The notes beneath the pieces were generated by a model, which saw only the letters and a program-made list of their open reading frames with translations, was not told the DNA's origin and made no database searches. Shown one piece after another: positions 12,505 to 22,646 of a DNA stretch of 64,000 bases; the stretch's first letter is position 1; each line of letters starts with the position of its first letter. A program made the position numbers and the translations under genes. The stretch comes from Thinopyrum elongatum (Eukaryota; Streptophyta; Magnoliopsida; Poales; Poaceae): contig CM022302.1 of assembly GCA_011799875.1 (NCBI GenBank), positions 320,334,144 through 320,398,143 on the forward strand, written 5' to 3'.

Positions 12505-13558
12505 TCAGGATTGAAAATGACACTGCCATAGTTCTGCGATGAAATTTCTGTGAAACAAGACATGGCACAAAACAATGGCAACAGTGAGAGCATCCATGGA
12601 TAAAATAAGAAGTGTGCCTTTTGGTTTAGCTGTAACACCGAATAAGTGGCCATCAATTTGCTTATGCTTGTACAGCGGTCCACTACTTTCATTCAAGACC
12701 TTCAGGGTATCTTGAGCTATATTGACATTTAGTGCCTCCCTTTCTAAGTATATGCACTTTTAGAAATTTCCAGATGGACTATATACAGATGTATAGACAT
12801 ATTTTAGAGTGTAGATTCACTCATTTTGTTTCATATGTAGTCCGTATTAGAATATCTAAAAGGCCTTATACGGTATTTAGGAACGGAGGGAGTAGATAAA
12901 TATAGAGTTCACTGACCAGTTAAGCAATTGCAAGTCTCCATTCAATAGCAAGGACATGAGCAGCTTTTTGTGCAAGTATTGACTATGACTATAATCTTAT
13001 ATTGTAAGATTTTATAATTAGAAATAAGCTGGACTGAGAATATTCAGAATTTATGAGAATATATGGTGGACTGGTACTGGGACTCGGAGTCTCGGACTGG
13101 GAAAAGAGAATTATCAGAATATGCGTTAAACATGCATGTATTACCATGAAGAATGGGCTGACATCTTGGGCAATCACTCTGCAGTTCCATAGGAAAGGCA
13201 CGTGTAGAAATTAGATGACCATGCAGAATAGCTCTCCTGCAATGGAATTTTGAGAACACCAGATCAATAAGAAAACTTAGTTTGGATCTAAGATCACAAT
13301 ATATTTCTTGCGACGATTTTGACAAGAAATTGGTAGACGAATTATTGGACAGAGCAAGTTAATACAAAGTTCCCTTCTATCCATTAGATTCAGACATGAA
13401 TGATTTAAGGTTTGAAGGGGTCGTCTTACAGATGATGTCCCATCCAGCAGCGGATGAACAAGGTAGGGCCGTAAGGGAATGGATGACCATTGTAGCTCGC
13501 ACGCGCCGTCACTTGCGGCCACCGGGCAGGGTCGCCGTTGCTGGGAGGTGGTAGGCAT
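12505..13558 (-). pseudogene. Exon remnants of an unidentified plant gene
   Basis: Three minus-strand blocks look like exons. Block 1 (13558-13430) starts MPTTSQQRRPCPV and ends at a good donor (GTAAGA). Block 2 (13236-13145) has an acceptor TTGCAG, an open frame including PMELQSDCPRCQPILHG with a CPRC knuckle-like pair, and a GTAATA donor. Block 3 (12716-12505) has an ATAG acceptor and encodes LNESSGPLYKHKQIDGHLFG, ending in a stop. Phases do not join cleanly between blocks 1 and 2, and a MITE lies in the last intron. I do not recognise the protein. It is probably a captured or decayed gene piece, but a diverged real gene cannot be excluded. Confidence 0.35.
12736..12892. mobile_element. Stowaway MITE (degenerate left end)
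   Basis: About 157 bp with ends CTCCCTTTCTAAGTATA and TATTTAGGAACGGAGGGAG and the internal TTTTAGAGTGTAGATTCACT core common in Triticeae Stowaway elements. TA follows the right end (12893-12894); the left TA has mutated. It lies within the last putative intron of the minus-strand gene fragment. Confidence 0.85.
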
Positions 13559-14282
13559 CGGCGAGGAGGATACGACCTGGAAGGCCTGGTGGAGATTATA
13601 TACGCGAGCCTGGAAAGGAAGAAGGTGAATAGCAATAGTAACTGACCTGCAATTATCATCGCACATCGATTGCCAGTAATGACCTGCAGCAACTGCGATT
13701 TACGTTGCCAATAACCGGCGAGTCGACAACGATGATGACGGCGTTGCCGCCCTCTGAGCGCTACCCTGTTGCTCGCGTGGGTCAGACAGCAGGCCTACAT
13801 CACATCAGCCCAATTGGCCCAAAAATCACAGAAGATGTCCGATTTAGTTACCGGAGCAGCAGCCCATTCCTGTTGAGCGGGTTAGTGGTCAGTTTACAAA
13901 GCCCATGCGGGATAAGAACGAGATCTAACGGCCAGAACACCAGATCCTATGGCTGAGAGCGCTAATGGCCTGAGAGGGCTCTATTAGTGCATAGTTTTAA
14001 TGTTTCTAAATTGGCAGGGTGGGACTAATTAATCTGAAATTGTAGCATAGGCGTAAGAAAACCTTTTTTCTTTGCTGAAGCCGTAGGGAGAGGAGGGCGG
14101 GCCGCGAGGTTGAACTTTTTTACTGGCCCATAGCAAAAATTCTGGCCCATTGACTTGCGAGGCTGCAAAAAACGCACGAACCGGACCAAAATTAGGTGAG
14201 CGAGGTGGACGGACGAAAAACGGACAAAATTACGGTGGTAAGAAGCAATAATCCCTTTATTAGTACTATTCATCACCCAGGA

Positions 14283-14544
14283 TGCAGAATAAGTTATTCT
14301 TCACCCGAGGTAATCTTACGATCGCTTCATAAATAAATTACGTTTGAAATACAAATAGTTACATTCATATCGATTCTCTACGTAAAATTTGGTATAAGAA
14401 AACAAAAATATAGGTTATAAGACCAGAAATATCGCATTTTATGTATGTTTTTACGTTCGTAATTTTACGGAACATAATTTTTTTTCTACAGTGAGTATAT
14501 ATTTTCTTACGTTCTCTTTTTACGTATGAAATAAGAAAAAAAAT
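14283..14544. other. AT-rich repeat-like spacer upstream of the LINE
   Basis: Low-complexity AT-rich DNA with recurring TTACG/CGTAA words. I see no coding potential. It may be a MITE remnant, but no paired termini could be found. Confidence 0.3.
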
Positions 14545-14734
14545 TACGAAACCTAACTCTCGCTTAGGGTTTAGGGCTCTGGCGGCGCTCCCGGCGACGC
14601 CTAGAGATCATCTCCCGCCGGCCTGTCTACCGTCCTCCTGCCACCCTGATCACCTCGATCTGACGGTGTGTCTCTGGGAGAGTCGATCGCCCGGCCGTTT
14701 TTTCTCGCCCGACACCGCAGCCGCCGAACCCTAG

Positions 14735-15988
14735 ATGGCGGCCCAGGAGGGGTCGTCGTCTTTGTCAGGCTTTGCGGGCCGGAAATTGGAGGGCATGTTG
14801 CAGCACTTGGATCTGCGGGAGGATGAGCTCGATGACGTAGTGGTTGGGGAAGAAGAGGTGAAGAAATTTGAAGCGGGCGCACGGTGGCTGGCAATAGGGA
14901 AGGTCAACACAAACCGACCGTTCAGTGCGTCGGCGATGTTTGAGACGCTCAAATCTGTCTGGAGGCTAGCTAACGTTCCGAAGTACCGCGAGGCCGGGGA
15001 GAATCTCTTCATCTTTCAGATGTTTTGCCTTGGGGATTGGAAGAAAGTCGTGCATGAAGGCCCGTGGCTATTCAGGGGGATGGGGATGCTAATCGAGGAT
15101 TACGACGGCAAGAAGGAACAATCATCTTTTGTCTTCGATGGCCTCTATGTTTGGGCTCAGATTCATAATATTCCGGAGTTATACCGCAAAACTGAAGTGG
15201 TGGACCAGCTGGCCCGGCGCCTTGGGCGCGTGAAGGAGACTCAACTCATGCCCCGCCTCTTCTATGAGGGAGACTATGTTAGGGTTCGTGCAAGGGTGAT
15301 GGTGAACAAACCCCTGACGAGGGTGACGCCCTTGCATGTTGCTGGAGAAGGAAGGAAGCTACTTCCTGTTAAATATGAGAAGATCCCCTATTTCTGCCAG
15401 GTGTGTGGTTTCATGGGCCACAATCATGAGGAGTGTGGAGATGGTGTTTGGGAGGAAAAACATAAACAGTGGGGAAGTTGGATGCTGGCAAATAGAAGGG
15501 AGTCACCACAGGAGCAGCTAGGAGGAGATCGTGGAACCCGCGGTGGTCGATCAGGCGGCCGTGGCAGAGGTAGGGCAAGGAGGGGCGCCCCAATGCAACG
15601 TCAGACCTCGCCCCCTCGCAAGCGGTCATCACAGGACGCTAGTTTGGACTCGGGGGCTGATGATGATGAGGTAACCATCCCTTTAAAGCCAGATGAGCCG
15701 GCAAAAGAAGCCCAAGCTGACCCTGTAGCTCGCCGCAACCTCAACAGTGCAATGGCTGCGTCGGTTCCGGAGGCGACGCCGGTGGTGGTGGCCAAGGATT
15801 CTGACGCGATCATGGATCTGACAGGGGCTATTAGCTCAGCCCAAGGGGCAGTCCCGCCGCTTCCCCCTTCATATGTTTCACCAAGGGATATCAAGAAAGC
15901 AAGGAAGATGGGATCACCTTCAAGGCAAAGCAAGAACATGATGGCAATAGTGGCGGGCTCCGAGCAGGGGCGCCGCCAGGCCCAATGA
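14735..15988 (+). CDS. LINE ORF1 protein (DUF4283 plus CCHC zinc knuckle)
   Basis: An intact 417-codon frame from ATG at 14735. Residues about 30-180 match the plant LINE DUF4283 RNA-binding region (WLAIGKVNTNRPFSASAM, then GDWKKVVHEGPWLF). A CCHC-type knuckle CQVCGFMGHNHEECG lies near residues 223-237. The C-terminal half is basic, glycine/arginine-rich and disordered (GGRSGGRGRGRARRG). The product binds LINE RNA to form the ribonucleoprotein used for retrotransposition. Its stop overlaps the ORF2 start as ATGA (15985-15988), which suggests coupled or reinitiated translation. The length is within the usual range for plant LINE ORF1. Confidence 0.92.
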   Translation: MAAQEGSSSLSGFAGRKLEGMLQHLDLREDELDDVVVGEEEVKKFEAGARWLAIGKVNTNRPFSASAMFETLKSVWRLANVPKYREAGENLFIFQMFCLGDWKKVVHEGPWLFRGMGMLIEDYDGKKEQSSFVFDGLYVWAQIHNIPELYRKTEVVDQLARRLGRVKETQLMPRLFYEGDYVRVRARVMVNKPLTRVTPLHVAGEGRKLLPVKYEKIPYFCQVCGFMGHNHEECGDGVWEEKHKQWGSWMLANRRESPQEQLGGDRGTRGGRSGGRGRGRARRGAPMQRQTSPPRKRSSQDASLDSGADDDEVTIPLKPDEPAKEAQADPVARRNLNSAMAASVPEATPVVVAKDSDAIMDLTGAISSAQGAVPPLPPSYVSPRDIKKARKMGSPSRQSKNMMAIVAGSEQGRRQAQ

Positions 15989-18900
15989 AAATCTTAAGCT
16001 GGAACTGCCGTGGGATAGGCGATCCTGCGACAGTTCGAGAACTCCGTGATCTCATTGAGATCAGTTCGCTAACCATCGTTTGTTTAGTAGAAACTCAGTT
16101 ACAAAAAAGTCGTGTTGAAGGTCTTCGTTTTTCCTTAGGTTTTGATTTCAGTTTTGGAGTTGGCAGTAGTGGCCGTAGTGGTGGAATTTGTATCTTCTGG
16201 AAAAACTCCGTTGATGTTGCAATAATTTTTTTTCCAGAGTATCACGTGGATGCCTGGGTTAAGGAACCGGGCAAGGAACAGTGGAGAATGTCATGTTTCT
16301 ACGGAGAAGCAACTAGAAGTCTCCGTTACAAAACATGGGATACTATGAAGAGGTTGAGGGGGGAGAGTACCCTCCCGTGGATGTGCATTGGAGATTTTAA
16401 TGAGATATTGAGGGCGGATGAGCAGCATGGGCCCAATGAAAGGGATAGTGCTCAGATTGATGCGTTCAGAGAAGCTGTGGATGTATGTGGCCTCGATGAC
16501 TTGGGCTATCGTGGTCTAGACTGGACATGGGAGAAGAAAGTTGCTGGAGGACACTACTGTCGCGTGTGGTTGGACAGAGTTGTGGCGACAGCATGTTGGT
16601 CTTCTATATTTCCTTTTGCTACTGTAGAGCATCTCACCGCAGCCAAGTCAGACCATAGCCCGATCCTTCTTGAGACTGAACTTGTAGATACAAGCGCTAG
16701 AGCTAAGCAGAAACGATTCCGTTATAAGTGCATGTGGGAGCGGGACCGACGTTCGGCGACGTGGTCGTTGAAGCATGGAATGGCACCGGTCGAGCGTCTT
16801 CTATTGCTGATCTATCACGGAAGCTTGAGTCCGTGGTGAGCTCTCTGCAGTGATGGGGGCGTACCACTTTCGGAGCTGTTCGGACTGAGCTGAGGACGCT
16901 ACGTCAAAAACTCCTTGAGCTGCGATCGGAACCTCTTCGAGTTGGCCCGTCGGCCGAGGAGGAGTGGGTGGAAGCCCGCATGGTGGAGCTGTGTTTGCGG
17001 GAAGAAATCATGTGGCGCCAATGTGCACGCATCCAGTGGCTGGTCGAGGGTGATAGCAACACAAAAAAAATCCACCGCAAAGCTAGTGCACGCAAAGCCA
17101 AGAATCGTATTACAGAACTACAGCGGGCCGATGGCTCAGTTTGTAAGGAGGAGCAGGAGATGGCGGATATGGCCACAAATTTTTACAGCAACCTGTATGC
17201 TTCCGAAAACACAGTTGGAATTGAGGAGGTTTTGCCCCACATACCGACTAGAGTTGACGAAGCCATGAACATCACTTTGATGGCACAGTACAGCAAGACC
17301 GAGGTCAAAGAGGCTCTTTTTCAGATGTTCCCTACAAAGGCCCCAGGCCCGGACGACTTCCCGGCACATTTTTTCCAATGGCATTGGGAATTGTGTGGTG
17401 ACGAGGTAACTGATATGGTGCTCCGAGTTCTTAGTGGAGAGGATTCTCCGGAGGAGATAAACAAAACGGTCATCGTATTAATTCCCAAGATTGCAAGTCC
17501 AAAAAACTTAGGACAGTTTCGACCGATCAGCCTCTGTGATGTGATCTTCAAGATTGCATCCAAGGTGTTAGCTAATCGGCTCAAACTTATTCTCCCCGAT
17601 ATCATCTCTGAGGAACAGTCAGCATTTGTACCAGGCCGCTTAATTACTGACAATTTCATCTCTGCCTATGAGTGTTTGCATTACATGAAAACAAGGAAGT
17701 TAAAAGGTAACCGGTTCTGTGCTTTGAAGCTTAACATGATGAAGGCTTATGATCGGTTGGAGTGGAATTATTTGGAGAGAGTTATGTTGAAGTTGGGGAT
17801 CAACCCACAGTTTACTGAGATTGTTATGAAATATGTTACATCAGTATCATTTTCTGTCATCTTCAATGGAGGAAAGCAGGAGGAATTTAAGCCCTCTCGT
17901 GGTCTGCGGCAGGGGGATCCCATATCTCCATATCTCTTCCTATTGGCAGCTGAAGGTCTCTCTTGTCTGCTAAAATCGACACACCCAACAGAGCGCATAC
18001 ATGGTATCACGGTGGCAGCTGGTGCCCCCGAGGTAAATCATCTCCTTTTTGCTGATGATAGCCTTTTGTTCTTTAATGCTACTCCTGAGATGGCAAACAG
18101 GGGGGATGCTCTTCTGCAAACTTATTGTGCTGCTTCAGGGCAACATATAAATAAGGAGAAGTCATCAATTTTCTTTAGCAAGGGCTGTACAGAAAATCTG
18201 AGACAGGAGATCAAGCAAGTTTTGGATGTCCAGAATGAGCAACTATCTGAGAAATACTTGGGCCTTCCCTCTTATGTGGGGCGAGCAAAAGAAGGGGCCT
18301 TCAAATACCTCAAAGATAGGATCTGGAAGCAGGTGCAAGGTTGGATGGAGAAGACCCTTTCTGCAGGAGGTAAAGAGGTTCTAATAAAATCAGTTGCTCA
18401 AGCTATTCCCACATATTATATGGCTTGTTTCAAGCTGCCTAGGGGTTTATGCCAACATATCAACGGACTGCTTAGGAAATTCTGGTGGGGATCTAAAAAT
18501 GGAGAGAGGAAGACGGCATGGGTTTCTTGGGAAGTTATGACACAACCAAAATTCATGGGAGGGATGGACTTCCGTGATATCGAGCTTTTCAATTTGGCCT
18601 TGCTTGCGAGGCAAGCTTGGCGTCTTCTACAGGAGCCGGACTCCCTCAGTGCCCGAATCCTTAAGGTTGTTTATTACCCTCTGTCTAATATCCTTGATGC
18701 AGAAGTTGGGAAACACCCCTCGCAAGTATGGCGCTCTATCATTGAAGGAAGAGATATGTTAAAGCTGGGTTTGGTGAAGCGAATTGGGTCGGGAGAGGAC
18801 ACGAACATCTGGTGTGACAACTGGATTCCAAGGGACTTCAAACTCCGCCCGGTCTGTCCAAAGTCCCAAAAACCCCCACAAAAAGTTTCCGAGCTTATTT

Positions 18901-20132
18901 GCACTATCACCTCGTCATGGAACCGAGCTGCCCTTGATGAGCATTTCTTCCTGATGGACGTGGAGGCGATTCTGAACATCCCTTTAAGCTCCAAAGTTAG
19001 AGACAATTTCTGGTCGTGGCATTATGAAAGGAAAGGCACCTTCTCGGTGCGATCTGCATACAGGCTTCTCCCTTCCACCAAGCAGCAACAGACTGACTGG
19101 CTTGAGCAAAACAAGGGGCATTCGTGTGCTGAGGCAGATAGCAGGTCATGGGCGAAGCTATGGGGGGCTGCGGTCCCATCAAAGGTGAGAGTATTTGCAT
19201 GGAGGGTGCCTAAAACTACAATCCCTACTGGAGATGTCCGCAAGCACAGATGCATGGCTAATTCAGCGGAATGGCCCCTTTGCAACGAGGCAGTTGATAC
19301 ATGGCGTCATTCTCTATTCGATTGACGGATGGCCCGGTGTGTGTGGGCACTCGCGGATGAAGATCTTACAGAAACAGTCATTTCAAACCGGACGGACGAT
19401 GCCAAGTTGTGGATGCTTTGGCTTGTTGACACTCTACCCTCGGCGGAGCTTGCACGCGTGCTTGTCACGATGTGGGCAATTTGGTGGGCACGGCGACGAG
19501 CAATCCATGATAACCAGTTCCAGAGTCCGCTCAGCACACATACTTTCGTCAACAAATTCTTAGCCGAACTCGGGGAGATTCCGTCGAAGCAAAAAAGGTC
19601 CAGGGACATCCAGGTAACCTCCAGGGTTGGCGCTGCTCTACCTGAACGCTCGGGTTGGCTCCGGCCTGAGCATCACGAGGTGAAAATGAATGTTGATGGA
19701 GGGTTTTCTAAAATCGGGGACCGTGGTGCCTCTGCGGTGATCTGTAGAGACAAGCATGGTAACTATCTTGGTGCTTCTGCTATCATTTTTGAAGGGTTGA
19801 TGGATCCAGCTATACTCGAAGCACAAGCCTGTAATGAGGCCCTAGCACTGGCCTCTGATCTTCACATCCAGTCCGTGTGCGTGGCATCTGATTGCCTTGA
19901 GGTTGTCACACATATTCAGAGTGGAGTCCCATGCCATTATTTTGCTATCCTGGAAGATATCAAGCACCAGAGAAGCTTTTTTCAAGATGTCCAGTTTATT
20001 CATGAGAGTAGGAAACACAACAAGGAAGCTCACGCCTTAGCTAAGGCGGCTGCTTCCCATTCTAGCGGGCGCCATGTGTGGCTTAGTTCTTTGCTCGATA
20101 TTATCTGTATCCCTCTTTGTGTGAACGTTTAA
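15985..20132 (+). pseudogene. LINE ORF2: endonuclease, reverse transcriptase, RNase H; one frameshift, two stops
   Basis: Starts at ATG 15985, overlapping ORF1. The first 250 codons are an AP-type endonuclease (LSWNCRGIGDPATVREL; ETQL; GDFNEI; AAKSDHSPIL). A frameshift near 16755 moves the continuation to another frame, where a TGA at 16851-16853 follows. From 16968 the frame is open for 785 codons: RT blocks VIVLIPKIASPKNLGQFRPI, SAFVPGRLITDN, SRGLRQGDPISPYLF and catalytic FADDSLLF, then a zf-RVT-like region. After a TGA at 19323-19325, the same frame resumes (19329-20132) with a plant-type RNase H (MNVDGGFSKIGDRGASAVI, EAQACNEALAL, HNKEAHALAKAA). The enzyme would nick target DNA and copy LINE RNA there. 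Not functional as it stands. Confidence 0.92.
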
Positions 20133-20153
20133 TAAAGGATACAGTTTGCTCAA

Positions 20154-20174
20154 ATATATATATATATATATATA
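20154..20174. repeat. (TA)n tract at the LINE/MULE junction
   Basis: About ten TA units separate the LINE 3' UTR from the left terminal repeat of the MULE. A matching (TA)n tract lies just outside the right terminal repeat (about 49258-49274). The two tracts probably represent one target site split by the insertion, which hides the exact target duplication. Confidence 0.75.
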
Positions 20175-20220
20175 AACACTATTCTGATCACGGGATGAGA
20201 ATAATATTCTGATCACAACC
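20175..20220 (+). repeat. Left terminal inverted repeat of the MULE
   Basis: Starts AACACTATTC, contains GGGATGAGAATAA and ends GATCACAACC. Its reverse complement matches 49207-49253 with about eight mismatches and one gap. It directly follows a (TA)n tract. Confidence 0.75.
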
Positions 20221-21394
20221 TGAACTGCCTGAGTTACACAACCTGAACTTCCCTTTGTAGGAACCCGACCTTCGGTCTATCTTCGCAATCGTGCCTTCCC
20301 CCGCAAATTATTCTGGTCAGTCATGTTGTTTGTGATGTAGGTGTAATCCAAATACCCTTGCTTGCATCTAAATGGTCATTTTGATTCGGAATTTCGCATT
20401 TTGGCGGATTTGCTCTTGGGACGGATGAACTTGTGTCTGTTTACAAGTTTAATGCATGCACTGGATGTTCTCGAACCTCTAACATGATGGGAATTGGGTA
20501 TAGGTACGAGTTTCGTGGACAACTTGTCGTTAATTTCAACAGATTTGATTTCGGGTTTGTGTTCTTCGTCTGCGGGAGTGGTTTCCGCCGCTTCTGTGGA
20601 TTTCTTATTTTTCTGTGAAGATAGACGGCGGCTTTGGTTGCAGTAGTGAGATTGAATCCTTCATACGTTGTTAATTTAATCGGGCAGGCGCATACACTCT
20701 GAAATCGGGCGTTTGGATCTCGTTCCCGCCTACCTTGGTTTGGTTCTTCGATGAGACAGCTTGGTGGCGCATCGTTTTGATGTTAGGGGGGAGTAGGATA
20801 TCGTTCGAGGTTGCGGACTGATAAGGTGTAGTCACCCAAGTGATTAAATCTGGAAACCAAACTCGATAGTGTGTATTTTTCCAATCATTCTACGGTCTGT
20901 TTTACAAGTTGGACTTCTACACCTTTCGTGTTAGAACTTCCGTCGTTTTTATGCATGTTTTTTAGGTGATGCTGCAATACGATCCGTTCGGTTGGTGTTG
21001 TTATAAAAAATTTGTGTATGTTTTTTTGTTTTTCACAGTAGTCATATGTGTAAATGTGGAGCTGGTCCATAGACACACGCATCCTCTTTATCTTTAATCT
21101 GTCTTCGGGGTTAGTTTTTTGGATCATCCACGGTCTATAGTAGAAGTTGGACTTCTATGGTACCAGTGATTGAACTTCTGGGTTTCCACATTGCAAGGTG
21201 GTGCAGCATTGTGCTCTATATTTTCTTTGTTCGGTTTTTTTTTGTAATTTTCAATTTTTGAATTGGTTTTTAGTTCGTCCCGTGGGCAACCATGGGATTA
21301 GTCCCAAGTATGCATGCATACTTTTTTATTTTTTTGTAACATGTTTGCATACTTCGAACAGTGGTAGAACTTCAGTATGTATTTAACCTGAACT
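20221..21394 (+). other. Left subterminal region of the MULE, motif-rich, non-coding
   Basis: No gene recognised. Contains several plus-strand copies of the (T)GAACTTC/GGACTTC motif (for example at 20245, 20911, 20935, 21147, 21170, 21366), the same word scattered through the introns of both MULE genes. Confidence 0.6.
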
Positions 21395-21807
21395 TGGGGT
21401 GTACTGGGCTGGCCTATTTGGCAGCTTTGCCATCTGCTGGCAGACGGCAAAGACCTTTGCATCTTTGCCGTCTGCCAGCAGACGGCATCGCAAGCCACAT
21501 GGTAGCTACCTAGGCTGGCCTATTTGGGCACTTTGCCATCTGCTGGCAGACGGCAAAGCACACCGTTAACCCCCTAACGGACCTAAGCTGCCACGTATGC
21601 CGGCCAGGCTCTTTGCCGTCCGCTGGCAGACGACAAAGGCCTTTGCATCTTTGCCGTCCGCCAGCAGACGGCAAAGAGCCCTTTGTCGTAGTCTTTTCAG
21701 CCGGATGTGTTGCCGTCTGCTGGCTGACAGCAAAGGCCTTTGCCGTCCGCCAGGCATGCCTTTGCCGTCAGCCATGGCAGACGACAAATCTCCTGATTCC
21801 TGTAGTG
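21395..21807 (-). mobile_element. CACTA transposon remnant (one terminus)
   Basis: On the minus strand the right boundary reads CACTACAGGAATCAGG, a CACTA terminus, and the segment is packed with alternating TTTGCCGTCTGC and GCAGACGGCAAA subterminal words, as in cereal CACTA elements. No matching CACTA terminus was seen at the left, so the copy is truncated or a deletion derivative. It lies in the MULE left arm. Confidence 0.7.
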
Positions 21808-21961
21808 TTACTAGATTTTTGCTCCTGTATAATTTGCTTTTTTTTACATGTTCATCTGATGTTTTTTCAAACCCCCGAACTTCTGTGTCTTTACAATTTG
21901 AACTTCATCAATAAATTTTGATAAAAATTTTTGGATTTAAAATATTTAATCATTGAAAACC

Positions 21962-22514
21962 GCATTGCGTCCTGTCAAAACCTAGCGTGCAGCAATGCGG
22001 TAGCGCGAGGCCGAGCCGGGGGGAGGGGGGTCGGGACCCTCCTCCCCTCCCCCTGCGAGGCCGAGACAGGAATGAGCCAGAGCAGGCGATGACGCGGTGT
22101 GCCGCGTCGTCGCATGCGGAGGCGAGTCCGTCACATCCGTGACCCCACTATCTATCTTAGGGGTGTGGCTCTGGGGTGCGTGCGGTGGGGGTGGAAACAG
22201 AATAACCGCATTGCGTCCTGTCAAAACCTAGCGCGCAGCAATGCGGTAGAGCGAGGCCGAGCCGGGGGGAGGGGGGTCGGGACCCCCCCTCCCCTCCCCC
22301 TGCGAGGCCGAGACAGGAACAAGCCGGAGCAGGCGACGACGCGGCGTGACGCGGCGTCGCATGCGGAGGCGAGTCCGTCACATCCGTGACCCCACTATCT
22401 ATCTTAGGGGTGTGGCTCTGGGGTGCGTGCGGTGGGGGTGGAAATAGAATAACCGCATTGCGTCCTGTCAAAACCTAGCGTGCAGCAATGCGGTAGCACG
22501 AGGCCGAGCCGCAT
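21962..22514 (+). repeat. Tandem repeat, about 2.2 copies of a 246-247 bp unit
   Basis: The word GCATTGCGTCCTGTCAAAAC starts at 21962, 22208 and 22455. Two complete units and a partial third follow one another with few differences. Units are GC-rich in the middle (polypurine then CCCCTCCCC) and carry no supported gene. Flanked by GAACTTC-motif DNA, so it is part of the MULE left arm or a local duplication within it. Confidence 0.88.
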
Positions 22515-22646
22515 GTGTACTTTGTGTGTATTTGAATTTTGAACTTCTATATTGTTTCTAAGTTGTGTACTTTAGTTAGATATGGACTTCATATGTTTTT
22601 GTATTTGAACTTCTTCTTCTTGTTTCTTAGTGTTTATTTATTCATA

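Larger units (their letters stand above)
11642..14282 (-). mobile_element. Probable Helitron with captured gene fragments (5' end uncertain)
   Basis: On the minus strand, the left boundary has stem GGCGC/GCGCC, nine bases, then CTAG and T, a second good Helitron 3' end. The opposite end is less certain: near 14250-14282 the minus strand reads TAGTACTAATAAAGG, resembling grass Helitron 5' starts, with A/TC available at 14283/14282. Minus-strand exon remnants at 12505-13558 point the same way as the element, as expected of a Helitron that picked up gene pieces. The 3' boundary is more secure than the 5' one. Confidence 0.45.
14545..20153 (+). mobile_element. Near-full-length L1-type LINE retrotransposon
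   Basis: A roughly 5.6-kb non-LTR element with a CT/GC-rich 5' region (about 14545-14734), an intact ORF1, and a broken ORF2 in the order endonuclease, reverse transcriptase, RNase H. A short 3' UTR contains AATAAAGG near 20131 and runs into a (TA)n tract. There are no LTRs. Target duplications could not be identified, because the 3' flank was later split by the MULE insertion. The 5' boundary is approximate. Only one frameshift and two stops interrupt ORF2, so the copy is fairly young. Confidence 0.9.

Noticed and set aside
14025..14276. Minus-strand frame upstream of the LINE
   Set aside because: AT-rich repeat sequence with no recognisable motif.
15601..15939. Minus-strand frames over LINE ORF1
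   Set aside because: Antisense shadows of a well-supported ORF1; no domain or splice support.
20221..22620. GAACTTC-rich arm as CACTA subterminal repeats
   Set aside because: The motif continues inside introns of both MULE genes up to 48 kb, whereas true CACTA ends here use other words (TTTGCCGTCTGC, ACAACGCAT).
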